64,000 nucleotides of DNA, taken from DASUAS01 sp963809795 (GTDB lineage Bacteria > Actinomycetota > Acidimicrobiia > IMCC26256 > DASPTH01). The notes below the pieces were generated by a model. That model searched no databases. It worked only from the letters and a program-made list of their open reading frames with translations, and was not told where the DNA came from. The number at the start of each line of letters is the position of its first letter. Position 1 is the first letter of the stretch. Below, piece after piece: positions 51,813 to 60,570 of this stretch. The position numbers and the translations under genes were made by a program. The stretch spans positions 434,001-498,000 of the forward strand of contig CAWELN010000009.1 in the NCBI GenBank assembly GCA_963809795.1, in the 5' to 3' direction.

Positions 51813-52847
51813 CTACCTCCTGCTCGGGCGGGTCGGGGCGCGGTCGAGGATCGCCAGGGACTGCTCGAGGAGCCGGCCGATCACCGGCACCAGCGCCTCC
51901 TGCTCGGGGTCCGGGTGCTCCCGCCGGCGATTGTGCTTGTTCACCAGCGCGGCGATCGCCGCCATCTTGAAGCGGGCGTGGGCGTCGAACCACTCGAGGT
52001 CGGCGACGGCGGCGCCGGCCGCGTCCTCGTAGGCGCCGAGGAGCTCGGCGCGGGTCGGCATCCCGGGCGGTGTCGGCCGGATCGCCGAGGGCTGCTCGTC
52101 GGCGTCGACGTAGGAGAGGAACCAGCTCAGGTCGACGCGGGGGTCCTCCCGGGTCCAGAGCTCCCAGTCGATGATCGCGGCCACGTCGTCGCCCTGGGCC
52201 AGCAGGTTGCCGAGGCGGAACTCGCCGTGGACGACGGTCGACGGCATCGGCGCGGGCAGCTGCGCGAGCAGTGCCGTCGCCGGTGCCCGGTACCCGGGAC
52301 GGAGGTCGTCGGGCACGGTCTCGAAGATGCGGGCCCAGCGCTCGACCTCGTCGACCAGGGTGACCTCGGGTTCGTCGGCCAGGCCCACGGTGCCGGGCGC
52401 GATCGAGTGCAAGCCGGCGAGCGCGCGTGCCGCCGCGAGCTGCCGGCCGCGGATCGTCGCCGGTGGCGGGAGCTCGGCGGCGGCATCGAGCAACGGCTCG
52501 AACGACTCGCCCTCCACGAAGGCCATGGCGAAGAGCGGTGGCACCTCCGGTGGCGCGCCGGCGTCGGTGAAGAGCACCGGCGCGACCGGGGCGCGCCCGG
52601 ACCGGACGACCGCCTCCTGCACGCGCGCCTGGCGCAACACGTCGCGGTTGCGCGTCGGCGGCAGCCCCGGTGGCGCCATCTTCACCACGATCGGCGCGCC
52701 GCGTTCGAGGGCGACGAGGTAGGTCAGGCTCGACTTGCCGCCTTCGAGGGTGCGCACCGCGGCGACGGTCGCCCCCGGGCGCCAGGTGGCGACGAGCCCG
52801 GGCAGCCGCGCCGCCAGCCGGCCGGGGTCCTGCTCCTCCTCGGCCAC
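51813..52847 (-). CDS. APH-like phosphotransferase
   Basis: This 344-residue protein-kinase-like phosphotransferase (APH/choline-kinase fold) has an N-lobe TLEGGKSSLTYLVAL and IVVKMAPPG, catalytic-loop VVHGEFRLGNLLAQGDDVAAIIDWELWTREDPRVDLSWFL with the HGE/D-x-N and DWE motifs, and a C-terminal helical lobe. It resembles acyl-CoA-dehydrogenase-associated APH proteins (ACAD10-like), which act on hydroxyacyl-CoA or small alcohols. GTG 52847 has GGAGGAGG in front. The gene is divergent from the third P450 and leads to the enoyl-CoA hydratase. Confidence 0.8.
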   Translation of the reverse strand: MAEEEQDPGRLAARLPGLVATWRPGATVAAVRTLEGGKSSLTYLVALERGAPIVVKMAPPGLPPTRNRDVLRQARVQEAVVRSGRAPVAPVLFTDAGAPPEVPPLFAMAFVEGESFEPLLDAAAELPPPATIRGRQLAAARALAGLHSIAPGTVGLADEPEVTLVDEVERWARIFETVPDDLRPGYRAPATALLAQLPAPMPSTVVHGEFRLGNLLAQGDDVAAIIDWELWTREDPRVDLSWFLSYVDADEQPSAIRPTPPGMPTRAELLGAYEDAAGAAVADLEWFDAHARFKMAAIAALVNKHNRRREHPDPEQEALVPVIGRLLEQSLAILDRAPTRPSRR

Positions 52848-52901
52848 CCTCCTCCTCCGATCCGCGGGCCCGGCCGCACCCGGCACCGGCGTCGACAGTT
52901 T

Positions 52902-52914
52902 GGATACATTATGA
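52902..52914. promoter_or_regulatory. Cluster operator site 8 (phosphotransferase / P450 divergent promoter)
   Basis: GGATA-CAT-TATGA, preceded by TTT, is identical over 13 bases to the reverse of site 9. It contains TACATT (52905-52910). The ATG used for the P450 lies inside the site, so the true P450 start may be further right. Confidence 0.5.
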
Positions 52915-54128
52915 ACTCCGCAACGGCGGGCCGCACGGCGATCGGCGTGGGGGGACCACGGGTGGCGCATCCCGAGATCAACGTCACCATGGACGACCTC
53001 CCGGCCATGCACGAGGCCCTCGCCGCGATGCGCGAGGAAGGGCCGGTGGTCGAGGTCCGCTGCAACGGCGAGCGGGCGTGGATCGTCCTCACCTACGAGG
53101 CCCTGCGCGACGCGCTGCGCGACGAGGAGACCTTCCCCTCCGCGGCGTCGTACTCGCGCACCACTGATCCGGCCACCGGTCGCACGCTCAATTCGATGCA
53201 GGGCGACGAGCACACCCGGAACCGCGCGGTCGTGTCGCCCGCGTTCCGGCGCCAGCGCATGGCGGCGTACCGCCACGAGGTGCTGGAGCCGGTGTGCCAC
53301 CGCGTGGTCGACCGGTTCGCCGGCGCCTCGCCGGTCGACCTGCGTTCCGTGCTCACCCACTGCCTGCCGATGGAGGTGATCACCCGGCTGCTGGGCCTCC
53401 CGGCCGAGGACTCCGACGCGCTCGAGCGGTGGTCCAACGCGTTGTTCACGTACCCGTTCGACCCGGACGGCGCGTTGGCCGCCAAGGCCGAGTTCACCGC
53501 GTTCCTGGAGCCGGTCATGCAGCAGCGCCGGGAGGAGCCCGGCGACGACCTGGTCAGCACGTTGGTGCGCGGCGAGTTCCAGGGACGCAGGCTCGACGAC
53601 GAGGAGATCCTCTCGTTCCTTCGCCTGCTGTTCCCCGCCGGCACCCACAACACCACGAACGCGATCGGCAACCTGTTCTTCGCCCTGTTGGAACGACCCG
53701 AGCTGCTCGCCCGCGCGCGCGAAGACGTCGACGCGCGCGACTGGGCGATCGAGGAGGCCCTGCGCTGGGAGCCGCCGGTCGGGAACCTCCCCCGCCGGGC
53801 GCGGGCCGAGGGCGCGGAGTTCCACGGTGTCGAGCTCCCACCCGACGCGCCGATGGTGTACTCGTTCGCCGCCGCCGGCCGCGATCCGGCCATGTTCCCC
53901 GACCCCGACCGCTTCGACCTCGACCGCCGGCCCCAGGAGATGCTGACCTTCGGCCTCGGTGAGCACTTCTGCCTCGGCGCCTGGCTCGGACGCCAGGAGA
54001 TGCGCGTCGCGCTCGACGTCGTCATCGAGCGCACCCGCCACGTCGAGCTCCTCGACGTCGAGGCCGCGCGCCCGCGCGGCGGATCGCTGCGCGGTCCGGA
54101 AGCCCTTCCCGTATCCATCGAGTGGTGA
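52911..54128 (+). CDS. Cytochrome P450 (third of three)
   Basis: This 405-residue P450 has an I-helix LFPAGTHNTTNAIGN, ExxR in IEEALRW, and heme loop FGLGEHFCLGAWLGRQEM. The family differs from the other two (no shared NPYP start; N-terminus has HPEINVTMDDLPAMHEALAAM). The ATG is within operator site 8, and no ribosome site precedes it. A GTG further in (about 52962) with GGGGGA upstream is an alternative that would still keep all domains. An acyl-CoA dehydrogenase follows 15 nt downstream, pointing to a shared transcript. Confidence 0.85.
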   Translation: MNSATAGRTAIGVGGPRVAHPEINVTMDDLPAMHEALAAMREEGPVVEVRCNGERAWIVLTYEALRDALRDEETFPSAASYSRTTDPATGRTLNSMQGDEHTRNRAVVSPAFRRQRMAAYRHEVLEPVCHRVVDRFAGASPVDLRSVLTHCLPMEVITRLLGLPAEDSDALERWSNALFTYPFDPDGALAAKAEFTAFLEPVMQQRREEPGDDLVSTLVRGEFQGRRLDDEEILSFLRLLFPAGTHNTTNAIGNLFFALLERPELLARAREDVDARDWAIEEALRWEPPVGNLPRRARAEGAEFHGVELPPDAPMVYSFAAAGRDPAMFPDPDRFDLDRRPQEMLTFGLGEHFCLGAWLGRQEMRVALDVVIERTRHVELLDVEAARPRGGSLRGPEALPVSIEW

Positions 54129-54143
54129 GAGCGAGCACGGCGC

Positions 54144-55337
54144 ATGGATCTTCCCGTTCCCGAGCACGTCCGCCCGATCCGCGACCGGTTCCTCGAGTTC
54201 GTGCAGGAGCGGATCATCCCGCGCGAGCAGGAGATGTACTCGTGGTGGGTCACCGGCGATCCCGGTGCCGCCCTCATGGCCGAGCTGCGCGCCCAGGCCA
54301 AGGCCGAGGGCCTCTGGGCGATCGGGCACCCGAAGTCGGTGGGTGGCGGCGGCATGCCGTTCCTCGACTACGTCTACGTCAACGAGGTCATCGGTCTCTC
54401 GGAGCCCGCGGTCTGGGTGTTCGGCACCGGCACGCTGCAGGACTCCTTGATGCTGCACGAGTTCGCCTCGCCCGAGTGGCGTGACCGCTACCTCGGGCCG
54501 CTCGTCGACGGCGAGATCATCCAGAGCTTCGGGATGACCGAGCCCGCGGTCGCGTCGTCCGACGCCACCCAGCTCCAGACGACCGCGGTCCTCGACGGTG
54601 ACGAGTGGGTGATCAACGGACGCAAGTGGTTCACCAGCCTGGCGCACTACGCGAAGTACACGACCGTCATCGCCCGTACCGAGGAGGACGCGCCGCGCCC
54701 GCACCTCGCGTTCTCCGCCATCATCGTCCCGACCGACACACCCGGGTACAACATCGTGCGGGCGGTGCCGGTGTTCGGCGAGCTCGAGGGCGACCACTGC
54801 GAGGTCGAGTACGACAACGTCCGCGTCCCCGCGAGCAACCTCCTCGGCGCGCGGGGCCAGGGGTTCCTCTTGGGCCAGAAGCGCCTCGGTCCCGGACGCG
54901 TGTTCCACGCCATGCGCTTCCTCGGGCGTGCCGAACGGGCCTACGACCTCATGTGCGACCGCGCCGTGCGCCGGGTGGCGTTCGGGGGGCCCCTCGCGGA
55001 CAAGCAGCTCATCCAGCAGATGGTGTTCGAGACCGCGGCGGAGATCAGGGGCTGCCGGCACATCGCGCTCGACGCCGCCGAGCAGATGGACCGCGGCGAC
55101 GCCGCGCGCGTCGAGATCGGCATGATCAAGGTGCTGACCGCGCGCATGTTCCACAACGCGGTCGACCGGGCGATCCAGGTGCACGGCGGTCTCGGGGTGA
55201 CCGGCGACCTCCCCCTGGAGCGCTTCTACAAGGAAGCGCGGCTCGGCCGCATCTGGGACGGCCCCGACGAGACCCACGTCGCCACCGTGTCGCGCCTGCT
55301 GTTGAAGCCGTACCGCGACGCGGCCTCCGGGAGTTAG
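54144..55337 (+). CDS. Acyl-CoA dehydrogenase
   Basis: This 397-residue flavoenzyme starts MDLPVPEHVRPIRDRFLEFV, with IIQSFGMTEPAVASSDATQLQTTA (FAD/acyl site), WVINGRKWFTSLAHYAKYT and C-terminal AIQVHGGLGVTGDLPLERFYKEARLGRIWDGPDETH. The last segment (IQVHGGLGVTGDLPLE...RIWDGPDE) is the typical end, related to the AcdA/ACAD10-11 group. It oxidises an acyl-CoA thioester. It probably shares a transcript with the third P450, and the convergent nitroreductase-like gene ends 16 bases away. Confidence 0.9.
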   Translation: MDLPVPEHVRPIRDRFLEFVQERIIPREQEMYSWWVTGDPGAALMAELRAQAKAEGLWAIGHPKSVGGGGMPFLDYVYVNEVIGLSEPAVWVFGTGTLQDSLMLHEFASPEWRDRYLGPLVDGEIIQSFGMTEPAVASSDATQLQTTAVLDGDEWVINGRKWFTSLAHYAKYTTVIARTEEDAPRPHLAFSAIIVPTDTPGYNIVRAVPVFGELEGDHCEVEYDNVRVPASNLLGARGQGFLLGQKRLGPGRVFHAMRFLGRAERAYDLMCDRAVRRVAFGGPLADKQLIQQMVFETAAEIRGCRHIALDAAEQMDRGDAARVEIGMIKVLTARMFHNAVDRAIQVHGGLGVTGDLPLERFYKEARLGRIWDGPDETHVATVSRLLLKPYRDAASGS

Positions 55338-55353
55338 CCCGCTCCGCGCGCCA

Positions 55354-55869
55354 TCATCTCGGCGTGCAGTGGATGAGCGGGATCAACCGGTCCGCACGAG
55401 TCTGGTAGTCCGCGAAGCCGGGATACATCTCGCACGCGACCGCCCACAGCCGCTCGCGCTCGTCCCCCTGCGGCACCTCCCGGGCGCGGTAGTCGCCCTG
55501 ATGCCCGCCTCGCAGTGTGAGCATCACTTCGGGGTTGGCTTTGAGGTTGAAGTACCACGAAGGGTTTCGCTCGTGCGCCGCGTTCGACGCGATGATGACG
55601 ATGGCTTCGCCGTCGCGTGCGTACCCGAGCGGGGTGTGTCGCTGCTTGCCGCTCTTCGCGCCCGTCGTGGTCAACAGCGCGAGGCCACCCGTGCCTCCGG
55701 TGTCCCCGGGACTCAACGACATCTTCCCCTTGGTCTTCACCATGAGGACGCGATCGATCGGCGGGACGACTCGCCCGTAGACCCACGAACCCGTTCGGGT
55801 CATGGTGATCTTCTGCACGATGCCCAAGAAGAAGCTGGGCGACTGGGCGGTGTCGTCGACGGTGCTCAT
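55354..55869 (-). CDS. DDN-family deazaflavin (F420)-dependent nitroreductase-like protein
   Basis: This 171-residue protein has LALLTTTGAKSGKQRHTPLGYARDG and SNAAHERNPSWYFNLKANPEV, both characteristic of the DDN/DUF385 family, which binds coenzyme F420 and reduces quinones or nitro compounds. A moderately hydrophobic N-terminus (PSFFLGIVQKI) may attach it to the membrane. ATG 55869 is preceded by a GGGGGAGGAG ribosome site. The acyl-CoA synthetase gene lies upstream on the same strand with a gap of about 100 bases. Confidence 0.85.
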   Translation of the reverse strand: MSTVDDTAQSPSFFLGIVQKITMTRTGSWVYGRVVPPIDRVLMVKTKGKMSLSPGDTGGTGGLALLTTTGAKSGKQRHTPLGYARDGEAIVIIASNAAHERNPSWYFNLKANPEVMLTLRGGHQGDYRAREVPQGDERERLWAVACEMYPGFADYQTRADRLIPLIHCTPR

Positions 55870-55970
55870 GGCTCTCCTCCCCCGTGCCCCACGACCGGAC
55901 CGCAGCCGGCGTGCACGGGGCGCAGGGTAGAGACGCACGGACGAACCGGCAAGCGCGTCAGCATCGAGAA

Positions 55971-57527
55971 CTAGACCAAGCGCGACGCGCGACCCTCCCA
56001 GTACGGTGCGCGCAGCTTGTGCTTCTGCACCTTGCCGGTGGGGAGCCGTGGCAGCACGTCGACGAAGTCGATCGAGCGCGGCACCTTGACCCGCGCCAGC
56101 TGACGCCGACAGTGCTCCAGCAGCTCGGACGCGACCGCGTCGGACGGCGCCTCGCCGTCGACGAGCTGCACGAGCGCCTTCACCTCTTCTCCCAGGTCGT
56201 CGTTGGGCACCCCGATCACCGCCACGTCGGCGACCTTCGGGTGCAGCACCAGCACGTCCTCGATCTCGCGCGGGTAGATGTTGACGCCCCCGGCGATGAT
56301 CATGAAGGCCTGCCGGTCGGTCAGGTAGAGGTAGCCGTCCTCGTCGAGGTGACCGACGTCGCCGAGGGTCGACCAGCCCCGGTCGTCGTAGGCCTCGTCG
56401 GTCTTGGCGGGGTCGCCGTGGTACTCGAAGGTGAACCCGTCGGAGAACCAGACCGTGCCGGTCTCCCCCGGCCCGAGCTCGCGCCCGTCGTCGCCGACGA
56501 CGTGGGCGACGCCGAGGACCGACCGCCCGACCGACCCCGGGCGGGCCAGCCACTCCTCGGCGGAGATCAGCGTCATCCCGTTGCCTTCGGTGCCGGCGTA
56601 GAACTCGTAGAGGATCGGGCCCCACCAGTCGAGCATCGCCTGCTTCACCGCGACCGGGCACGGGGCCGCGCCGTGCACACCGAAGCGCATGCTGGAGAGG
56701 TCGTGCCGCGCCCGGTGCTCGGGCGGCAGCTTGAGCATGCGGCTGAACATCGTCGGCACCCACTGCGCGTGGGTGACCCCGTATCGCTCGATCAGCCGGA
56801 GCGCCTCGGCGGGGTCGAACCGCTCCATCACCACGACGGTGCCGCCCGCGCGGTGGGCCGACAGGCACCCGTAGAGCGGGCCGGCGTGGTAGAGCGGGCC
56901 GGTCGACAGCCAGACGGTGCCGGGGTCGAAGCCGTACCGGTCGCGGTACGTCGGGAAGTAGCCGGGGATCGCCCACGCCGGTTCCAGGGTGAGCGGCTTG
57001 CGCACCCCCTTGGGGCGACCGGTGGTGCCCGAGGAGTAGAACATCTCACTCCCCGCGACCTCCGGTTCCACCGGCGACGACGGCGCGCGGTCACGCGCCG
57101 CGTCGTAGTCCTCGAAGCCGTCGAGATCGCCACCGACCGCCAGCCGCACGCGCACGCGCGGCAGCCGCTCGCCGATGCCCGCGGCCGCGTGCGCGAGCGT
57201 CCCCGACGCGAACACCGCCACCGCCCCGCAGTCGCCGACGACGTAGTCGAGCTCGGCGCGGGTGAGCAGCGAGCTGATCGGCGTGTAGTAGAGACCCGAC
57301 CGCTGCGCGGCCCACACGATCTCCAGGTACCGGGCGTCGTTCTCGAGGAAGAGCGCGACGTGGTCGCCCGGCTGCAGGCCTTCGGCGCGCAGCAGTTGCG
57401 CCACCTGGTTCGAGCGGGCGTCCAGTTGGGCGTAGGTGACCGTCTCCCCCGTCGCGCCCATCACGACCGCAGGCTTGGTCCCGTCGCGCTGGGCGTGCGC
57501 CGGCAGCGCGTGCTCGGCGTCGCTCAC
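55971..57527 (-). CDS. Acyl-CoA synthetase (AMP-binding)
   Basis: This 518-residue ANL-superfamily ligase has the AMP-binding P-loop MFYSSGTTGRPKGVRKP, YEFYAGTEGNGMTLIS, the hinge STLGDVGHLDEDGYLYLTDRQAFMIIAGGVNIYP and the catalytic Lys near the end in LPRLPTGKVQKHKLR. It activates a carboxylic acid to its CoA ester with ATP. GTG 57527 lies three bases after the LLM gene stop on the same strand, so the two share a transcript under operator site 9. The substrate is unknown. Confidence 0.9.
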   Translation of the reverse strand: MSDAEHALPAHAQRDGTKPAVVMGATGETVTYAQLDARSNQVAQLLRAEGLQPGDHVALFLENDARYLEIVWAAQRSGLYYTPISSLLTRAELDYVVGDCGAVAVFASGTLAHAAAGIGERLPRVRVRLAVGGDLDGFEDYDAARDRAPSSPVEPEVAGSEMFYSSGTTGRPKGVRKPLTLEPAWAIPGYFPTYRDRYGFDPGTVWLSTGPLYHAGPLYGCLSAHRAGGTVVVMERFDPAEALRLIERYGVTHAQWVPTMFSRMLKLPPEHRARHDLSSMRFGVHGAAPCPVAVKQAMLDWWGPILYEFYAGTEGNGMTLISAEEWLARPGSVGRSVLGVAHVVGDDGRELGPGETGTVWFSDGFTFEYHGDPAKTDEAYDDRGWSTLGDVGHLDEDGYLYLTDRQAFMIIAGGVNIYPREIEDVLVLHPKVADVAVIGVPNDDLGEEVKALVQLVDGEAPSDAVASELLEHCRRQLARVKVPRSIDFVDVLPRLPTGKVQKHKLRAPYWEGRASRLV

Positions 57528-57530
57528 GGA

Positions 57531-58382
57531 TCAGGCGCGCGTCATGGCGGTCTCCGCGAACGCCTCGAGCGCGGGGATCGCGTCGCGGCCGCGGTTCCAC
57601 GGCATGATCACCACGCGGTCGACGCCGAGCGCCTCGAGCCGGGCGAGGTCGTCGACCGTCGGTCTCGGCAGCAGCACGGTGATGTCGAACGGTGACGTGG
57701 CCGCGGTGCGGGCCCGGAGCGCTCGGAGCTTCGTGACCGTCGCCTCGATCGCGGCGACGTCGCTCGCGGTGCCTCCGGAGATCCAGCCGTCGCCGAATCG
57801 GGCGGCGCGCTCGAGCGCGCGGTCGGAGTCGCCGCCGAGGAGGATCGGGGGGTGCGGATCGGTGGCCGGCCGCGGCGCGAAGTGCACCGCGTCGAAGTCG
57901 AAGTGGCGGCCGTGGTACGACGGGGTCGTCTCGGTCCAGAGCGCGCGCAGCACCTCGATGCACTCCTCGGTGCGGGAGAAGCGCCGCTTCGGGTCGAGTC
58001 CGAGCGCGGTGAACTCCTCCGTCAGCCAGCCCGCACCCACACCGAGCACCACGCGCCCGCCGGACAGCACGTCGAGCGACGTGACCGCGCGCGCGGTGAC
58101 GAACGGGTGCCGGAGCGGGAGCACGTAGACCGCGGTGCCGAGCTTGATCGTCGTGGTGGCCGCCGCGATGGTGGTCAGCACGACCCACGGGTCGTACAGC
58201 GGCGTGTCGAGCGGGAACGGGAACGAGCCGTCGGGGCTGTACGGATAGGCGCTGTCGACCCGCGCCGGGAACACCACGTGGTCGGGCACGAACACCGCCC
58301 CGTAGCCGGCCGCTTCGGCCCGCGTCGCGACTTCCGGCATGTGCTCGGGCCTGACCATGACCAGATTGAGGCCCAGCTCCAC
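57531..58382 (-). CDS. LLM-class F420-dependent oxidoreductase
   Basis: This 283-residue protein is of the luciferase-like/F420 family. It has ELGLNLVMVRPEHMPEVATRAEAAGY, VVLTTIAAATTTIKLGTAVYVLPLRHPFVTARAVTSLDVLSGGRVVLGVGAGW and WISGG near the C-terminus, all standard for TIGR03619-like F420 enzymes. Start GTG 58382 has AGGGGGAT in front. The gene is upstream of the acyl-CoA synthetase and divergent from a SnoaL-like gene across operator site 9. Confidence 0.85.
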   Translation of the reverse strand: MELGLNLVMVRPEHMPEVATRAEAAGYGAVFVPDHVVFPARVDSAYPYSPDGSFPFPLDTPLYDPWVVLTTIAAATTTIKLGTAVYVLPLRHPFVTARAVTSLDVLSGGRVVLGVGAGWLTEEFTALGLDPKRRFSRTEECIEVLRALWTETTPSYHGRHFDFDAVHFAPRPATDPHPPILLGGDSDRALERAARFGDGWISGGTASDVAAIEATVTKLRALRARTAATSPFDITVLLPRPTVDDLARLEALGVDRVVIMPWNRGRDAIPALEAFAETAMTRA

Positions 58383-58406
58383 GCCATCCCCCTGTCGCCG
58401 GAATTC

Positions 58407-58419
58407 TCATAATGTATCC
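58407..58419. promoter_or_regulatory. Cluster operator site 9 (LLM / SnoaL divergent promoter)
   Basis: TCATA-ATG-TATCC is the reverse of site 8. Rightward -10 TAATGT (58410-58415) ends exactly 7 nt before ATG 58423, so the rightward mRNA is leaderless. Confidence 0.6.
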
Positions 58420-58422
58420 ACG

Positions 58423-58851
58423 ATGACCGCGAGCGGGCTGTCCGCCGACGACACCATCGCCCTGCACCAGCTCGTGCACCAGTACGCGCACATCGTCGAC
58501 GACGGCGACTACGACCGGCTGCGCGAGATCTTCACCGACGACGTGGAGTTCGACACCAGCGCCTTCGGCAACCCACCGCTGCGCGGCATCGACCCCGTGA
58601 TCGCGTCGTACGTCGGTGCCCGACACCCCGTCGCCCACCACGTCACCACCCCGGTCGTGACCACCGATCCCGACGGCACGGTCCGCATCCGCAGCAAGGT
58701 CCTCTCGTTGCTCGGCGGCGGCCTCTCGGGGAGCGGGACCTACGACGACGTGGCGGTGAAGACGCCCGCCGGCTGGCGCATCTCGAGGCGGGTCATCGGG
58801 CTCCGCCGTGAGTCGGACCTCGCGCGCCCGCCGCCCCGTCCCGCCCCCTGA
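58423..58851 (+). CDS. SnoaL-like (NTF2-fold) protein
   Basis: This 142-residue protein starts with DTIALHQLVHQYAHIVDDGDYDRLREIFTDDVEFDTS, the typical SnoaL_4 helix-sheet opening of ring-hydroxylating or ketosteroid-isomerase-like proteins, followed by PVAHHVTTPVV with a His pair and a C-terminal sheet WRISRRVIGLRR. Such proteins bind or isomerise small hydrophobic molecules. Leaderless start at ATG 58423 from operator site 9. It is followed by operator site 10 and the TPP enzyme, which has a separate promoter. Confidence 0.75.
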   Translation: MTASGLSADDTIALHQLVHQYAHIVDDGDYDRLREIFTDDVEFDTSAFGNPPLRGIDPVIASYVGARHPVAHHVTTPVVTTDPDGTVRIRSKVLSLLGGGLSGSGTYDDVAVKTPAGWRISRRVIGLRRESDLARPPPRPAP

Positions 58852-58870
58852 CGCTCGCCTGTCGGGAATT

Positions 58871-58883
58871 GGATAACGTATAC
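58871..58883. promoter_or_regulatory. Cluster operator site 10 (TPP enzyme promoter)
   Basis: GGATA-ACG-TATAC, preceded by TT, is identical over 15 bases to sites 2 and 4. The -10 TAACGT (58874-58879) ends 9 nt before ATG 58889. Confidence 0.65.
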
Positions 58884-58888
58884 GGTCG

Positions 58889-60487
58889 ATGACCGAGACC
58901 ATGACCGGCGGCCGGGCGTTCGCCCGGCAACTGGCCCGCGAGGGCGTCCGCCACGTCTTCGGCCTGCCCGGCGACCAGACCATGCACGCGCTCGACGGCC
59001 TCTACGACGAGCCGTCGATCCAGTTCGTGACCACCCGGCACGAGCAGGGCGCCACCTACCTCGCCGACGGGTACGCCCGCGGCGGAGGCCGCCCCGGCGT
59101 GGCGTTCGTCGTGCCCGGGGTGGGGGTGTACAACGCCGGTGCGGGGTTGGCGACCGCGTTCGCGGCGTCGTCGCCGGTCGTGTTCGTCGCCGGGCAGATC
59201 AACCGCGACGGCATCGGCAAGGGCCTCGGCCTGCTCCACGAGATCGACGACCAGCTCGACCTCGTGCGCCCGATCACCGCGTGGCAGCGACGGGCGCTCT
59301 ACGCGACCGAGATCCCCGAGGCCGTGCACGAAGCCTTCGCGCGCGTGCAGCGCGGCCGCCGGCAACCGGTGGAGATCGAGATGCCGCCGGAGGCGTTCTC
59401 GGAGGAGGCCGACATCACGCTGCTCGAGCCGGCCGACGACGTCCGGGTGCCGGCCGACCCCGACCAGATCGAGGCTGCGGCACGGGTGCTGGCGACGGCC
59501 GAACGACCGTTGATCTGGGCCGGTGGCGGCGTCGTGCTCGGCGACGCGAGCCCCGCGCTCACCGCCCTGGCCGAGTACCTGCAGGCGCCGGTCGTCACCA
59601 CCCGACAGGGCAAGGGCGCCATCGACGACCGCCACCCGCTCGCCGCGGGATCGGTGTGGGTGAACCGCCGGATGCAGCCCCTGCTCGACGACGCCGACGT
59701 CATCGTCGCCGTCGGCACCCACTTCCTCGGCAACAAGGTGGTGGCCGAGAAGACGGTCGTGCACGTCGACGTCGACCCGGCCGAGATCGGCCGCCACTTC
59801 GGGAACCCGATCGCGGTGGTCGGTGACGCGGCGCCGACGCTCGAGCTGCTGCTCGAGGAGGTGCGGAAGGTCCGTCCGCAGGCGCCGAGTCGCGCCGACG
59901 TCGTGCACGCGTTCCGCAAGCAGGTCGACGACGACCTCCGCGCCGTCGGGCCCCAGGGCGCGATGGTCGACCAGCTGCGCGCCGCGATCCCCGACGACGG
60001 CGTGCTCGTCCCCTGCACCACCACGATCGGCTACATGAGCCACATGCTCTACCCGGCCTACGCGCCGCGCACCTACCTGTCGACGTCGTACATGGGCACC
60101 CTCGGGTGGGGCTTCCCCGCCGCCCTCGGTGTGAAGGTGGCTCGGCCCGACGTGCCCGTGGTGTGCGCGACCGGCGACGGCGGCTTCCTGTTCGCGGCGA
60201 CCGAGCTCGCCACCGCGGTGCAGTACGGCATCAACACCATCACCGTGGTCTACAACGACAACGCCTACGGCAACTCCAACCGCGACCAGCGCGAGCGGTT
60301 CGGCGGCCGCGAGCTCGGCACCGAGCTGCGCAACCCCGACTTCGTGCAGTTCGCCGAGTCGTTCGGCGCCGACGCGGTGCGACTGGCGAAGGGCGCCGAC
60401 ATCGGCCCCGCGCTGCGCGACGCGCTCGGCAACTCCCGCCCGTCGGTGATCGAGCTCCCGATGGATCGTCTCCCGTCGCCGTTCTAA
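58889..60487 (+). CDS. Thiamine pyrophosphate-dependent enzyme (acetolactate-synthase-like)
   Basis: This 532-residue TPP enzyme of the POX/AHAS/benzoylformate-decarboxylase superfamily has the catalytic Glu in FVTTRHEQGATYLADGYAR at about residue 50, the central Rossmann domain ATAERPLIWAGGGVVLGDA, and the TPP motif GDGGFLFAATELATAVQYGINTITVVYNDNAYGN (GDG-x24-NDN). FAD binding is not clear. It decarboxylates or ligates a 2-oxoacid or CoA ester. ATG 58889 lies close behind operator site 10. The dioxygenase, amidohydrolase, dehydrogenase and hydratase genes follow on the same strand. Confidence 0.85.
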   Translation: MTETMTGGRAFARQLAREGVRHVFGLPGDQTMHALDGLYDEPSIQFVTTRHEQGATYLADGYARGGGRPGVAFVVPGVGVYNAGAGLATAFAASSPVVFVAGQINRDGIGKGLGLLHEIDDQLDLVRPITAWQRRALYATEIPEAVHEAFARVQRGRRQPVEIEMPPEAFSEEADITLLEPADDVRVPADPDQIEAAARVLATAERPLIWAGGGVVLGDASPALTALAEYLQAPVVTTRQGKGAIDDRHPLAAGSVWVNRRMQPLLDDADVIVAVGTHFLGNKVVAEKTVVHVDVDPAEIGRHFGNPIAVVGDAAPTLELLLEEVRKVRPQAPSRADVVHAFRKQVDDDLRAVGPQGAMVDQLRAAIPDDGVLVPCTTTIGYMSHMLYPAYAPRTYLSTSYMGTLGWGFPAALGVKVARPDVPVVCATGDGGFLFAATELATAVQYGINTITVVYNDNAYGNSNRDQRERFGGRELGTELRNPDFVQFAESFGADAVRLAKGADIGPALRDALGNSRPSVIELPMDRLPSPF

Positions 60488-60570
60488 CTTCTGGAGGTGG
60501 ACGTGGCTCAGCTGAAGGTGCAGCGGAGGCGTGGCCGGAGGCCGGGACGCCGGAGCGGAACCGACCCGTC

